A stretch of 13,631 nucleotides of DNA. It comes from Vulcanimicrobiota bacterium (GTDB lineage: Bacteria; Eremiobacterota; Eremiobacteria; Baltobacterales; Baltobacteraceae). The first letter of the stretch is position 1; each line of letters starts with the position of its first letter. Location of the stretch: the NCBI GenBank assembly GCA_028287545.1, contig JAQBPL010000032.1, positions 1 through 13,631 on the forward strand, in the 5' to 3' direction. Positions 6,694 through 13,631 of the stretch are shown here, piece after piece. The translations under genes and the position numbers were made by a program. Below the pieces are notes generated by a model that did no database searches, was not told the origin of the DNA, and saw only the letters and a list, made by a program, of their open reading frames with translations.

Positions 6694-8166
6694 TTGAATC
6701 GATCGCTCGATGCCGAGATCATCATCATCGGTGCCGGCTTCGGCGGCCTCGGAATGGCGATCCAGCTAAAGCAGCACGGTTTCGACGACCTGCTGATCCT
6801 CGAGCGCGCCGGCGAAGTCGGCGGAACCTGGCGCGACAACACGTACCCGGGCTGCGCGTGCGACATCCCCTCCACGCTGTACTCCTACTCGTTCGAGCCG
6901 AACGCGGCGTGGACGCGCGTCTTCCCGCGTCAGAGCGAGCTGTGGGACTATCTGATCCGGTGCTCGGAGAAATACGGGCTGCGCTCGCACATCCGCTTCG
7001 GCAGCGAACTCGCCGAGGCGCGCTACGACGATGCGGACGCGACGTGGCGCGTGCGCACGACCGACGGAGGGGAGCTTGCGAGCCGCGTGCTCATCTCGGC
7101 GATGGGCCCGCTCAATCGCCCCAACGTTCCGGCGATCCCCGGACTCGAGCGCTTCGCGGGGACGCGCTTCCACAGCGCGCAGTGGGACCCGGCAATCGAC
7201 CTGCGCGGAAAACGCGTCGCGGTGATCGGCACCGGGGCGAGCGCGATCCAGATCGTGCCGGAGATCGCGCCGCTCGTCGAGCACCTCACCGTCTACCAGC
7301 GCACGCCGCCGTGGATCATCCCGCGGCTCGACAAAGCGATCCGGCCCCGGCAGCGCGCGCTGCGCCGCTGGATTCCGGGCTACGCCTGGGCGATCCGGAC
7401 CGCGCTGTATTGGATCCTCGAGGTTCGCGCGTTCGGTTTCACCGTCAAACCGGCGATGCTCCAGCAGCGCGAGGGCATCGCCTTGCGCTTCCTGCACAGC
7501 CAGGTCGCGGATCCCGCGCTGCAGCGCGTCCTCACGCCGGACTACCGGATGGGCTGCAAACGCGTGCTGCTCTCCGACGACTACTACCCGGCACTGCAGC
7601 GGCCCAACGTCGAGCTGGTGACCGCGCCGATCGCGCAAATCGACGAACGCGGCGTGCGCACGGCCGACGGCGCGACGCGCGAAGCCGACGTCCTGATCCT
7701 GGCGACCGGCTTCCGCGCGACGGCCGGCGTCGTCCCGGCGCGCGTGTTCGGCCGCGGCGGCGCCGAGCTCGCCGACGCGTGGCGCGACGGGATGGAAGCC
7801 TACCTCGGCACGAGCGTGGCGGGCTTTCCCAACCTGTTCACGATCATCGGACCGAACACGGGGCTCGGCCACAACTCGATGGTCGTGATGATGGAAGCGC
7901 AGTATCGCTACGTGCTCGATGCGCTGCGCCTAATGCGCCGGCGCGGACTGCGCGCGCTCGACGTGCGGCCCGCGGTACAGGCAAACTTCAACGAACGGCT
8001 GCAGCGCCGCATGCGCGGCACCGTCTGGGCGTCGGGCTGCAGCGCCTGGTATCAGGACGAGAACGGCAAGAACACGACGCTGTGGCCGGGTTTCACGTTC
8101 GCCTACCGCTGGCTGACGCGTCGCTTCCGGCCGGAGCGCTACGAGCTGCACGAAAGGACGCCCTGA
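6694..8166 (+). CDS. Flavin-containing Baeyer-Villiger-type monooxygenase
   Basis: This FAD- and NADPH-dependent class B monooxygenase is predicted to insert oxygen next to a ketone carbonyl (ester or lactone product) or oxidise a related substrate. The 490-residue protein has the FAD loop GAGFGG (13-18) and the GGTWRDNTYPGCACDIPS block (43-60). The Baeyer-Villiger fingerprint is FAGTRFHSAQWD (154-165), which fits FxGxxxHxxxW(P/D). The NADPH loop is GTGASA (179-184), and an ATGF motif follows in the C-terminal half. No initiation codon other than TTG (6694) fits between the dehydrogenase stop and the FAD motif; GGGA lies 7 nt upstream. The stop overlaps the hydrolase start (TGATG). The closest well-known arrangement is MymA (Rv3083) of Mycobacterium tuberculosis, next to LipR and SadH. 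Substrate is unknown, and alternatives include a hydroxylating member of the same family. Confidence 0.93.
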   Translation: MNRSLDAEIIIIGAGFGGLGMAIQLKQHGFDDLLILERAGEVGGTWRDNTYPGCACDIPSTLYSYSFEPNAAWTRVFPRQSELWDYLIRCSEKYGLRSHIRFGSELAEARYDDADATWRVRTTDGGELASRVLISAMGPLNRPNVPAIPGLERFAGTRFHSAQWDPAIDLRGKRVAVIGTGASAIQIVPEIAPLVEHLTVYQRTPPWIIPRLDKAIRPRQRALRRWIPGYAWAIRTALYWILEVRAFGFTVKPAMLQQREGIALRFLHSQVADPALQRVLTPDYRMGCKRVLLSDDYYPALQRPNVELVTAPIAQIDERGVRTADGATREADVLILATGFRATAGVVPARVFGRGGAELADAWRDGMEAYLGTSVAGFPNLFTIIGPNTGLGHNSMVVMMEAQYRYVLDALRLMRRRGLRALDVRPAVQANFNERLQRRMRGTVWASGCSAWYQDENGKNTTLWPGFTFAYRWLTRRFRPERYELHERTP

Positions 8167-9101
8167 TGCTCGACGCACGGATCGCGGTGATGCTGTGGGT
8201 CGCACGGCGCACCGGCCGCAGCTTTCGGCCCGACGTCTCGGTCGCGGCCCTGCGCGCAACCTACGCCGAGATGAACCTGCGCTTCGGCCTCCCGAACGAG
8301 GGCGGGGTCACGACCGAGGACCTCGCGATCCCGACCGGCGACGGCACGATCGGCGCGCGACTCTATCGGCCCACGGTCATCGCGGACGCGCTGCCGCTGC
8401 TGGTCTTCTTTCACGGCGGCGGCTACTGCATCGGCGACGTCGCCAGCTACGATCACCTCACCCGGTTCTTTGCGCGCGAGGGGCGGATCGCGGTTCTCTC
8501 GGTCGACTACCGGCTCGCACCGGAGTTTCCGTTTCCGTGCGGCCACGAGGACGCGTTCGCGGCGCTTGGCTGGGCACAGCAGAACGCCGCGGCGTTGCGC
8601 GTCGATCCGGCGCGCATCGCGGTCGGCGGCGACAGCGCCGGCGGCGGCCTCGCGGCGGCGCTGAGCGCGCATGCGCCCTCGCGCGGGATCGCGCCCCCGG
8701 CCTACCAGCTCCTGATCTATCCGTCGGTCGATCGCGAGCACGACTTCCCTTCGGCCCGCCGCTACACCAAAGACCTCCCGCTGACGCCCCAGACGATCGA
8801 CTGGTTCGCCCAGCGTTTCTTACGCGACGGCGCCGACGCGCACCACCCACTGCTCGCGCTGCTCGCGGGTCCGCACCCGGAGCAGCTTCCGCCGACGTAC
8901 CTCCTCGCCGCGCAATACGATCCGCTGGTCGACGAAGGCCGCGCGTACGCCGATCGCCTGCGCGACGCCGGAGTCCCGGTCGTCTACGACCTGCGCCCGA
9001 CGCTCCCGCACGCGTTCGTCAACATCGCCGGCGCGGTCCCCGCCGCCCGCCGCGCCCTCCGCGACGCGATCACCCGCACCGCGAAAACGTTGTCTACGTG
9101 A
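8166..9101 (+). CDS. Alpha/beta hydrolase, HSL (LipR/acetyl-hydrolase-like) family
   Basis: This serine esterase of the hormone-sensitive-lipase family is predicted to hydrolyse an ester, plausibly the one made by the upstream monooxygenase. The 311-residue protein has the oxyanion motif HGGG (83-86), DYRLAPE (114-120), the nucleophile elbow GDSAGG with S157, D252 in QYDPLVDEG and H282 in PHAF, so the catalytic triad is complete. No signal peptide is present. The ATG at 8166 shares its A with the TGA of the monooxygenase, and AAGGA lies 7 nt upstream. The TGA at 9099-9101 lies inside the 3' end of the convergent pyruvate phosphate dikinase gene, with no terminator between them. Confidence 0.94.
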   Translation: MLDARIAVMLWVARRTGRSFRPDVSVAALRATYAEMNLRFGLPNEGGVTTEDLAIPTGDGTIGARLYRPTVIADALPLLVFFHGGGYCIGDVASYDHLTRFFAREGRIAVLSVDYRLAPEFPFPCGHEDAFAALGWAQQNAAALRVDPARIAVGGDSAGGGLAAALSAHAPSRGIAPPAYQLLIYPSVDREHDFPSARRYTKDLPLTPQTIDWFAQRFLRDGADAHHPLLALLAGPHPEQLPPTYLLAAQYDPLVDEGRAYADRLRDAGVPVVYDLRPTLPHAFVNIAGAVPAARRALRDAITRTAKTLST

Positions 9102-11781
9102 GCGCGGATTGCGCCGCCGCGAGGCGGGCGATCGGGACGCGGTACGGCGAGCAGGAGACGTAGTCGAGGCCGACCTCGTCGCAGAACGCGACCGAGGACG
9201 GTTCGCCGCCGTGTTCGCCGCAGATCCCGATCTTGAGATCGGGGCGCGCGGCGCGGCCGCGTTCGACGCCCATCCGCATCAGCTCGCCGACGCCGACGCG
9301 ATCGAGCACTTGGAACGGATCGTCCTTGAGGATCTTCAGCTCGAGGTAGTGCGGGATGAAGCTGGCTTCGGCGTCGTCGCGGCTGTAGCCGTACACGGTC
9401 TGGGTGAGATCGTTCGTCCCGAAGCTGAAGAACTCGGCGATCGACGCGAGCTCGTCCGCGACGACGCATGCGCGCGGCAGCTCGACCATCGTGCCGATCC
9501 GATACTCGACATTGCAGCCGCCGTGCTCGGCGATCACCGCGTCGGCGACGGCCTTCGCCGCGTCGTAGGTGACCTGCATCTCTTCACGCGTGCCGACCCC
9601 GGGGATCATCACGTCCGGCCGCGCGTCGATGCCGCGCGACGTCAGCTCGCAGGCGGCTTCGAAGATGGCGCGCACCTGCATCGCGTAGATCTCGGGGTAG
9701 AGGATGCCCAGGCGGCAGACGCGCAGGCCGAGCATCGGGTTCTGCTCGTGCAGCGCGCGCACGCGTCCGAGCACGCGCATCTTGTCGACGTACTCCGGGT
9801 CGCTCTCGCCCTTGGTGAGGCGCAGCTCCGTCGTCTCGACGAGCAGCTGCTCCATCGAGGGCAAGAATTCGTGCAGCGGCGGGTCCAGCAGGCGAATCGT
9901 CACGACGTTGCCGGCCATCTCTTCGAGGATCCCGGCAAAGTCGGCGCGCTGGAACGGCAGCAGCTGCGCGAGGGCCTCCGCCCGGGCTTCGGGCGTGTCG
10001 CTGATGATCATGCGCTGGACGACCGGGAGGCGATCGGGCTGCATGAACATGTGCTCGGTGCGGCATAGGCCGATTCCGGTCGCACCGAGCTCGCGCGCTT
10101 TGCGCGCGTCCTCCGGCGTGTCGGCGTTCGCCCAGACCTGCAGCCGCATCGCCTCGTCCGCCCAGCCGAGAAACTCGGCCAGCCACTCGGGAAGCTTCGA
10201 GGGCGGCGGGATCAGGTTGAGGTGGCCGACGATCACGTTGCCCGTCGTACCGTCGATCGTGATCCAATCGTCTTCGCGCAGCACCGTCCCGCCGATCGTC
10301 GCGGTACGGTTGCGGCGGTCGATCACCATCGCATCGAAACCGGCGACGCACGGGCGTCCCATGCCGCGCGCCACGACCGCGGCGTGCGAGGTGGCGCCGC
10401 CGCGCGCGGTGAGGATGCCTTTGGCGGCGATCATCCCGTGCACGTCGTCGGGAGCGGTTTCGACGCGCACCAGGATCACCGGATCGCCCGCCGCGCCGCG
10501 CTCCGCCGCCTTGTCCGCATCGAACACGATCTGTCCGGTCGCCGCGCCCGGCGAGGCGTTGAGTCCTTTGCCGGCGATCGCATACGTCTGGCTCGGATCG
10601 ATGCGCGCGTGGAAGAGCTGGTCGAGCGAGTCGGCGTCGACGCGCCGCAGCGCCTCTTCCTTGGTGATGATCCCTTCGTTGACGAAGTCGAGGGCGATGC
10701 GGACGGCCGCTTCGGCGCTGCGCTTCCCGCTGCGCGTCTGCAGCATGTAGAGCTTGCCGCGCTCGACGGTGAACTCCAGATCCTGCATGTCGCGGTAGTG
10801 GGTCTCGAGCTGGTGCGCGAACGCGACGAACTGCGCGTAGATGTCGGGCTGGCTGGACTGCAGGTCGGAGATCTTCATCGGCGTGCGCGTCCCGGCGACG
10901 ACGTCCTCGCCTTGCGCGTTGCGCAGGTACTCGCCGAAGAGGAGCTTCTCGCCGGTGTTCGGATCGCGCGTGAACGCGACGCCGGTCCCGGAGTCGTCAC
11001 CGAGATTTCCGAACACCATCGAGCAGATGCTGACCGCGGTGCCCCAATCGTCCGCGATCTTGTTGAACTTGCGATAGTCGATCGCGCGCTTGGAGTTCCA
11101 TGAATCGAACACCGCGCCGATCGCGAGCTCGAGCTGCTCGTAGACGTCTTGCGGGAACGGGTCGCCGGTGTGGATGCGCACGATCTCGCGGAACTGCGCG
11201 ATCACCTCTTTCCAACGATCCGCGCCCAGCTCCGGGTCGGTCGCGACGCCGGCCTTCTGCTTCGCCTCGTCGACGACGCGGTCGAACTGCTCTTTCTCGA
11301 TCCCGAGCACGACGTTGCCGAACATCGCCATGAAGCGCCGGTAAGCGTCGTAGGCGAAGCGGTCGTTACCGGTCAGCCTGGCCAAGCCCGCGACGGTCTC
11401 GTCGTTGAGGCCGAGGTTGAGGATCGTGTCCATCATCCCGGGCATCGAGACCCGCGCGCCGCTGCGCACCGAGACCAGCAGAGGGTTCGCGGAGCGGCCG
11501 AACTGCTTTCCGGTCCGCTCTTCGAGACGCTCCATCGAGGCGCGAATCTCTTGGGGCAGCCCGTCGGGCAGCCGGCGACCGGCTTCATAGTAAGCCAGGC
11601 ACGTCTGGGCCGTGATCGTGAAGCCCGGCGGGACCGGGAGCCCGGCGCGGGTCATCTCGGCGAGGCCGGCGCCCTTGCCGCCGAGCACATCCTTCATCTC
11701 GCCGGAGCCCTCTTCGAAAAACCAGATCCGCTTCGTAACGGGGGCCTCGACCCGTGAATGCGCTAGGACCGCCTCGGACAC
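9094..11781 (-). CDS. ppdK: Pyruvate, phosphate dikinase
   Basis: This cytoplasmic enzyme interconverts pyruvate + ATP + Pi and PEP + AMP + PPi, linking the C3 pool to gluconeogenesis or PPi-based glycolysis. From the GTG at 11781 it has 895 residues, close to the usual 870-890. The N-terminal ATP-grasp domain starts with GGKGAGLAEM and SVRSGARVSMPGMMDT. The swivelling domain carries the phosphorylated H466 in GGATSHAAVVARGMG (equivalent to His455 of the Clostridium symbiosum enzyme). The C-terminal barrel has CRTEHMF, the catalytic Cys854 in GICGEHGG, and CSPYRVPIARLAAAQ at the end. An ATG at 11868 would add 29 residues. I prefer the GTG because a TATAAT lies inside that extension, AAGGGA sits 8 nt before the GTG, and the extension is not family-like. 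Some residues before KRIWFFEEG remain unexplained. No PPDK regulatory-protein gene is adjacent. Confidence 0.97.
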   Translation of the reverse strand: MSEAVLAHSRVEAPVTKRIWFFEEGSGEMKDVLGGKGAGLAEMTRAGLPVPPGFTITAQTCLAYYEAGRRLPDGLPQEIRASMERLEERTGKQFGRSANPLLVSVRSGARVSMPGMMDTILNLGLNDETVAGLARLTGNDRFAYDAYRRFMAMFGNVVLGIEKEQFDRVVDEAKQKAGVATDPELGADRWKEVIAQFREIVRIHTGDPFPQDVYEQLELAIGAVFDSWNSKRAIDYRKFNKIADDWGTAVSICSMVFGNLGDDSGTGVAFTRDPNTGEKLLFGEYLRNAQGEDVVAGTRTPMKISDLQSSQPDIYAQFVAFAHQLETHYRDMQDLEFTVERGKLYMLQTRSGKRSAEAAVRIALDFVNEGIITKEEALRRVDADSLDQLFHARIDPSQTYAIAGKGLNASPGAATGQIVFDADKAAERGAAGDPVILVRVETAPDDVHGMIAAKGILTARGGATSHAAVVARGMGRPCVAGFDAMVIDRRNRTATIGGTVLREDDWITIDGTTGNVIVGHLNLIPPPSKLPEWLAEFLGWADEAMRLQVWANADTPEDARKARELGATGIGLCRTEHMFMQPDRLPVVQRMIISDTPEARAEALAQLLPFQRADFAGILEEMAGNVVTIRLLDPPLHEFLPSMEQLLVETTELRLTKGESDPEYVDKMRVLGRVRALHEQNPMLGLRVCRLGILYPEIYAMQVRAIFEAACELTSRGIDARPDVMIPGVGTREEMQVTYDAAKAVADAVIAEHGGCNVEYRIGTMVELPRACVVADELASIAEFFSFGTNDLTQTVYGYSRDDAEASFIPHYLELKILKDDPFQVLDRVGVGELMRMGVERGRAARPDLKIGICGEHGGEPSSVAFCDEVGLDYVSCSPYRVPIARLAAAQSALT

Positions 11782-11820
11782 CGAACTCTTCCCTTCCAGG
11801 GCAGGCGTGCTTGGAAATTG

Positions 11821-11826
11821 ATTATA
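11821..11826 (-). promoter_or_regulatory. Perfect -10 box (TATAAT) of ppdK
   Basis: TATAAT on the minus strand, about 40 nt before the GTG at 11781. Transcription would start near 11814, giving a leader of about 33 nt that contains the SD AAGGGA. The -35 region at 16-18 nt is poor (TTCCGT/CTTCCG). A consensus -10 is conspicuous in sequence this GC-rich. Confidence 0.55.
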
Positions 11827-11882
11827 GCGTCGCGTCCGAGCGACGGAAGTTTTTTCCATCTGGTCCATGCGAGGAAAGATTC

Positions 11883-11932
11883 CCTTGCTTCCAGCGTTTT
11901 AAGCAACCGGAAATGGTGGCAGCCGAGCAAGG
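11883..11932. other. Intergenic segment with two competing inverted repeats
   Basis: Between the oxygenase stop (11933) and ppdK, CCTTGCT (11883-11889) can pair with AGCAAGG (11926-11932). The overlapping TTGCTT (11885-11890) can pair with AAGCAA (11901-11906) instead. No T-tract follows either hairpin on the minus strand in the usual terminator position, so a terminator for the oxygenase operon is possible but not well supported. Confidence 0.25.
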
Positions 11933-12604
11933 CTAGCGAGCGTCGTGAAAGATCAGACCGAGGGTGAGGCGCTCTCCATCGTGCAGCTCGCTGACGCCGT
12001 GCCGGAATCGGGACCGGAAGAACCCCCGGCTGCCGCGGACGGGGCGGACGGCGTTCGGAAACACCACCGCGTCGCCTTTGGCCATCTGGACGACGTGAAC
12101 GAGGCTCTGCTTTCGGGGCCGCTGCTCGACGAGCACGAACTCGCCGCCGCGAAAATCCCGCCCCGGCTCGCCGAGCAGAACCGTCGCCTGAAGCGGGAAC
12201 GCGACGTCCCCGTAGACGTCCTGATGGAGCGCGTTGTGATCGCCGGCACGGTACCGCAGCAGCAGCGGCGTCGGACGGGTCTGGCCGTGCTCGGCGCAGC
12301 GCCGCAGCATTTCTTCGAGGTCCGGCGGGTAGCCGGCGGGCTCGCCGAGCGCCGCCGCCCAGCCGTTGGCCACCGGCGCCAGCTGCGCGTACAGCTGGGT
12401 CCGCAGCCGCGCGACCTCTTCGGGGAGCGGCGCGCCGAAATACTTGTAGACGCCGCGCCCGAAGCCGACCCGTTCCATCACGACGGTCTTGCGGAACGCC
12501 CGGTCGTCGTCGAAGAGCGCGCCGATCTGGGCGCAGCGCGCCGGGTCGAGGAACGACGGGATCACGGCATACCCGCGCTCGTCGAGCGCGTCGCGCAAAG
12601 TCAT
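11933..12604 (-). CDS. 2OG-Fe(II) oxygenase family protein (COG3826-like)
   Basis: This is a predicted non-haem iron, 2-oxoglutarate-dependent dioxygenase of an uncharacterised family. From the ATG at 12604 it has 223 residues. Recognisable blocks are GYAVIPSFLD, VGFGRGVYKYF (46-56), GQTRPTPLLLRYRAGDHNALHQD (starting at 107), EPGRDFRGGEFVL and RFRHGVSEL. The iron triad is H127-x-D129 with H202, and R212 is placed to hold the 2OG carboxylate. There is no signal peptide. Upstream codons are open but Arg-rich and antisense-like, so the ATG is preferred; it overlaps the stop of the CGNR gene by 4 nt (ATGA) without its own SD, which implies translational coupling. The substrate is unknown (protein, small molecule or nucleic acid all possible). 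Confidence 0.92.
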   Translation of the reverse strand: MTLRDALDERGYAVIPSFLDPARCAQIGALFDDDRAFRKTVVMERVGFGRGVYKYFGAPLPEEVARLRTQLYAQLAPVANGWAAALGEPAGYPPDLEEMLRRCAEHGQTRPTPLLLRYRAGDHNALHQDVYGDVAFPLQATVLLGEPGRDFRGGEFVLVEQRPRKQSLVHVVQMAKGDAVVFPNAVRPVRGSRGFFRSRFRHGVSELHDGERLTLGLIFHDAR

Positions 12605-13221
12605 CGGCCGATCGTACCGCGGCGCGCCCGCGGCGCCGCTCCGTCCGTTGCTCCGTCGTTCGTCGCGGCGGCGCGGACGCGGGCGCGGTGAGCTGCGACC
12701 TTGGCGACGTTGCCGCACGTCTCCATGCTGCACCAGCGGCGGGGCGCCCCACGCGACGCCGAGAGCAGCAGCGCCCCGCAGCCCTCGAGTTCGCACCGAA
12801 CCAGCCGGTCGCGGCGGGCCGCGGCGACGTCGATCGCATCGGCGGCGATGCGCCCGAGCGCGGCGTCGACCGGGTGGTCAGTGGTCCAGCGCACGCGCAG
12901 CGGCGGTCCGTGCAGGGCCGGGGTAGCCAGGGCGCTCGCCCGCGCGGTCTCGTTGATTGCCGCGACGTCGGCGCGAGGCAGCGCCGTGCCGGAAGCGAGT
13001 GCCGCGAGGACCGCGGCGATCGACTCCCTCAGTGCTCGGGCGGCGCGCAGCTCCGCCGCCGTCGCGTGCGTTCGCCCGTCGACCAGGCCGGCTTCGCGAA
13101 GCCACGCGTCCAGCGCCGCGGGATCGGGCAGCCGCTCCTCGCCCTGGGACGTGCGCCGGCCCAGGGTCCCGACGAAGTCGAGGGCCGGCGAGCCGCGATG
13201 AAAGCTGAAGCGAGCTGGCAC
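12601..13221 (-). CDS. CGNR zinc-finger / ABATE domain protein, probable transcriptional regulator
   Basis: The 206-residue protein has an N-terminal ABATE-type helical domain (PARFSFHRGSPALDFVGTL...LREAGL...RALRESIAAVLAAL) and a C-terminal CGNR zinc finger. The finger runs from about residue 143: RCELEGCG, then RRWCSMETCGNVAKVAAHRAR, giving four cysteines and the eponymous CGN-V/R segment. This family is generally treated as stress-type transcription regulators, but direct biochemical evidence is sparse. The frame is open to 13350 and could use GTG-GTG at 13239/13236. I choose GTG 13221 because it puts PARFxF at the family's usual position and because -35/-10-like boxes end 6 nt before it, which would leave the earlier GTGs untranscribed. 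It is coupled to the oxygenase by ATGA and divergent from the tautomerase. Confidence 0.9.
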   Translation of the reverse strand: MPARFSFHRGSPALDFVGTLGRRTSQGEERLPDPAALDAWLREAGLVDGRTHATAAELRAARALRESIAAVLAALASGTALPRADVAAINETARASALATPALHGPPLRVRWTTDHPVDAALGRIAADAIDVAAARRDRLVRCELEGCGALLLSASRGAPRRWCSMETCGNVAKVAAHRARVRAAATNDGATDGAAPRARRGTIGR

Positions 13222-13227
13222 GGCCTG

Positions 13228-13256
13228 ATGATACACCACTTGACGTAACCTGTCTA
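13228..13256 (-). promoter_or_regulatory. Candidate leaderless promoter of the CGNR-oxygenase operon
   Basis: On the minus strand TAGACA (13251-13256, 5/6 to consensus) and TATCAT (13228-13233, 5/6) are separated by 17 nt. The GTG at 13221 begins 6 nt after the -10, so the transcript would start at the initiation codon. No SD is present. Confidence 0.5.
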
Positions 13257-13268
13257 ACGCGTTACCGT
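13240..13268 (+). promoter_or_regulatory. Candidate leaderless promoter of the tautomerase gene
   Basis: TTGACG (13240-13245, 5/6) and TACCGT (13263-13268, 3/6 but fitting TANNNT) are separated by 17 nt, and the ATG follows the -10 by 7 nt. No SD is present. It overlaps the minus-strand promoter over most of its length. Confidence 0.4.
13255..13264. promoter_or_regulatory. 10-bp perfect palindrome overlapping both divergent promoters
   Basis: TAACGCGTTA is self-complementary. It touches the -35 of the CGNR promoter and the -10 of the tautomerase promoter, so a protein bound there could control both directions. Looser GTAAC/GTTAC half-sites flank it (13245-13265). The CGNR protein itself is an obvious candidate binder, by inference only. 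Confidence 0.4.
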
Positions 13269-13275
13269 CCAACGC

Positions 13276-13631
13276 ATGCCGCTGGTCAGAATCACCGCTC
13301 GCGATTCCCGCTCGAACGCCGTGCTCGACGCGCTCGGCGACGCCGTGCACACGGAGCTCGTCGAGACGATGGGCGTTCCGCCCGACGACCGCTTTCAGAT
13401 CCGCTCACGCGTGCCGGCCGAAGAACTCGTTGCGGACCCGAAGTATTTGGGCATCGAACGCCGCGACCCGGTGATCGTGGAGATCAGTTTGCGCGCGGGC
13501 CGCACCGTCGAGTTGAAGCGCGCGTTCTACGCGCGCGTCGTCGAACTCGCCGGCGTCCGTCCCGAAGACGTGATGATCGTGCTCAACGAAAACGGCCCCG
13601 CCGACTGGTCGTTCGGCAACGGAATCGCGCA
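13276..13631 (+). CDS. Tautomerase-family protein, 3' end outside window
   Basis: The frame from the ATG at 13276 stays open for 118 codons to the window edge. It begins MPLVRI, giving the N-terminal proline (Pro2) that acts as catalytic base in tautomerase/MIF-superfamily enzymes. PPDDRFQIRS, DPKYLGIERRDPVIVEISLRAGRTVELKRAFY and NGPADWSFGNGIA follow, the pattern of the longer (about 125-130 residue) Tautomerase_2 group rather than the 60-residue 4-oxalocrotonate tautomerases. Probably only a few residues are missing. Likely cytoplasmic. The substrate cannot be read from sequence; relatives are often annotated by similarity. It is divergent from the CGNR-oxygenase operon, with overlapping promoter-like elements. 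Confidence 0.9.
   Translation, partial: MPLVRITARDSRSNAVLDALGDAVHTELVETMGVPPDDRFQIRSRVPAEELVADPKYLGIERRDPVIVEISLRAGRTVELKRAFYARVVELAGVRPEDVMIVLNENGPADWSFGNGIA

Noticed and set aside
6766..7872. 368-codon minus-strand frame opposite the monooxygenase
   Set aside because: Composition is Arg/Asp/Ala-rich without any recognisable motif, and the plus strand carries a complete flavoenzyme with all cofactor motifs.
9704..11757. Several 200-350 codon plus-strand frames opposite ppdK
   Set aside because: They lack motifs and overlap one another, and the minus strand encodes an intact, strongly conserved enzyme.
12605..12796. Extension of the 2OG oxygenase upstream to 12796
   Set aside because: The extra residues are the out-of-frame shadow of the CGNR zinc-finger coding sequence. 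The ATG at 12604 gives a normal family N terminus and an ATGA overlap.

Overview
This is a gene-dense, high-GC window (I estimate well over 60% G+C by eye) from an environmental bacterium. A TRAP transporter with a periplasmic binding protein and a second secreted protein with a Sec-type signal peptide imply an envelope with a periplasm. Several GTG/TTG starts, SD-poor starts and TANNNT boxes placed 6-7 nt before start codons suggest a lineage that uses leaderless transcripts. I cannot assign a phylum. No rRNA, tRNA, CRISPR array, insertion sequence, phage gene or plasmid gene is visible, and no gene-free stretch exceeds about 240 bases.

Left block, minus strand (1-5731). In transcription order: a secreted Pro/Gly-rich helical protein, a YgiD/DODA-type extradiol dioxygenase, a class III (CaiB/BaiF) CoA-transferase, a TRAP substrate-binding protein (DctP) and a fused TRAP permease (DctQ-DctM) that runs off the left edge. 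The last three are spaced like an operon and read as an uptake-plus-CoA-activation module for an unidentified carboxylate. Upstream of the CoA-transferase, a short SD-led ORF duplicates the last codons of the dioxygenase gene and runs into the CoA-transferase start through a GTGA overlap.

Middle block, plus strand (5873-9101). A short-chain dehydrogenase, a Baeyer-Villiger-type flavin monooxygenase and an HSL-family alpha/beta hydrolase lie almost without gaps. The same three families occur together in the mycobacterial mymA operon, and the order of chemistry (alcohol to ketone, ketone to ester, ester hydrolysis) suggests a short oxidative pathway.

Right block. Pyruvate phosphate dikinase (minus) meets the hydrolase tail to tail with an 8-bp overlap. 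It has a perfect TATAAT box upstream, which argues for a GTG start inside the longest ORF. Further right, a CGNR zinc-finger protein and a 2OG-Fe(II) oxygenase form a 4-nt-overlapping minus-strand pair. Divergent to them is a tautomerase-family gene, cut by the right edge. The short CGNR/tautomerase gap holds two overlapping promoter-like arrays, both apparently leaderless, and a perfect 10-bp palindrome.

Most genes belong to known families, and I see no clear novel defence or mobile system. The best candidates for something new are the gene-end echo in front of the CoA-transferase, the leaderless divergent control region at the right end, and the oxidative three-gene cassette.
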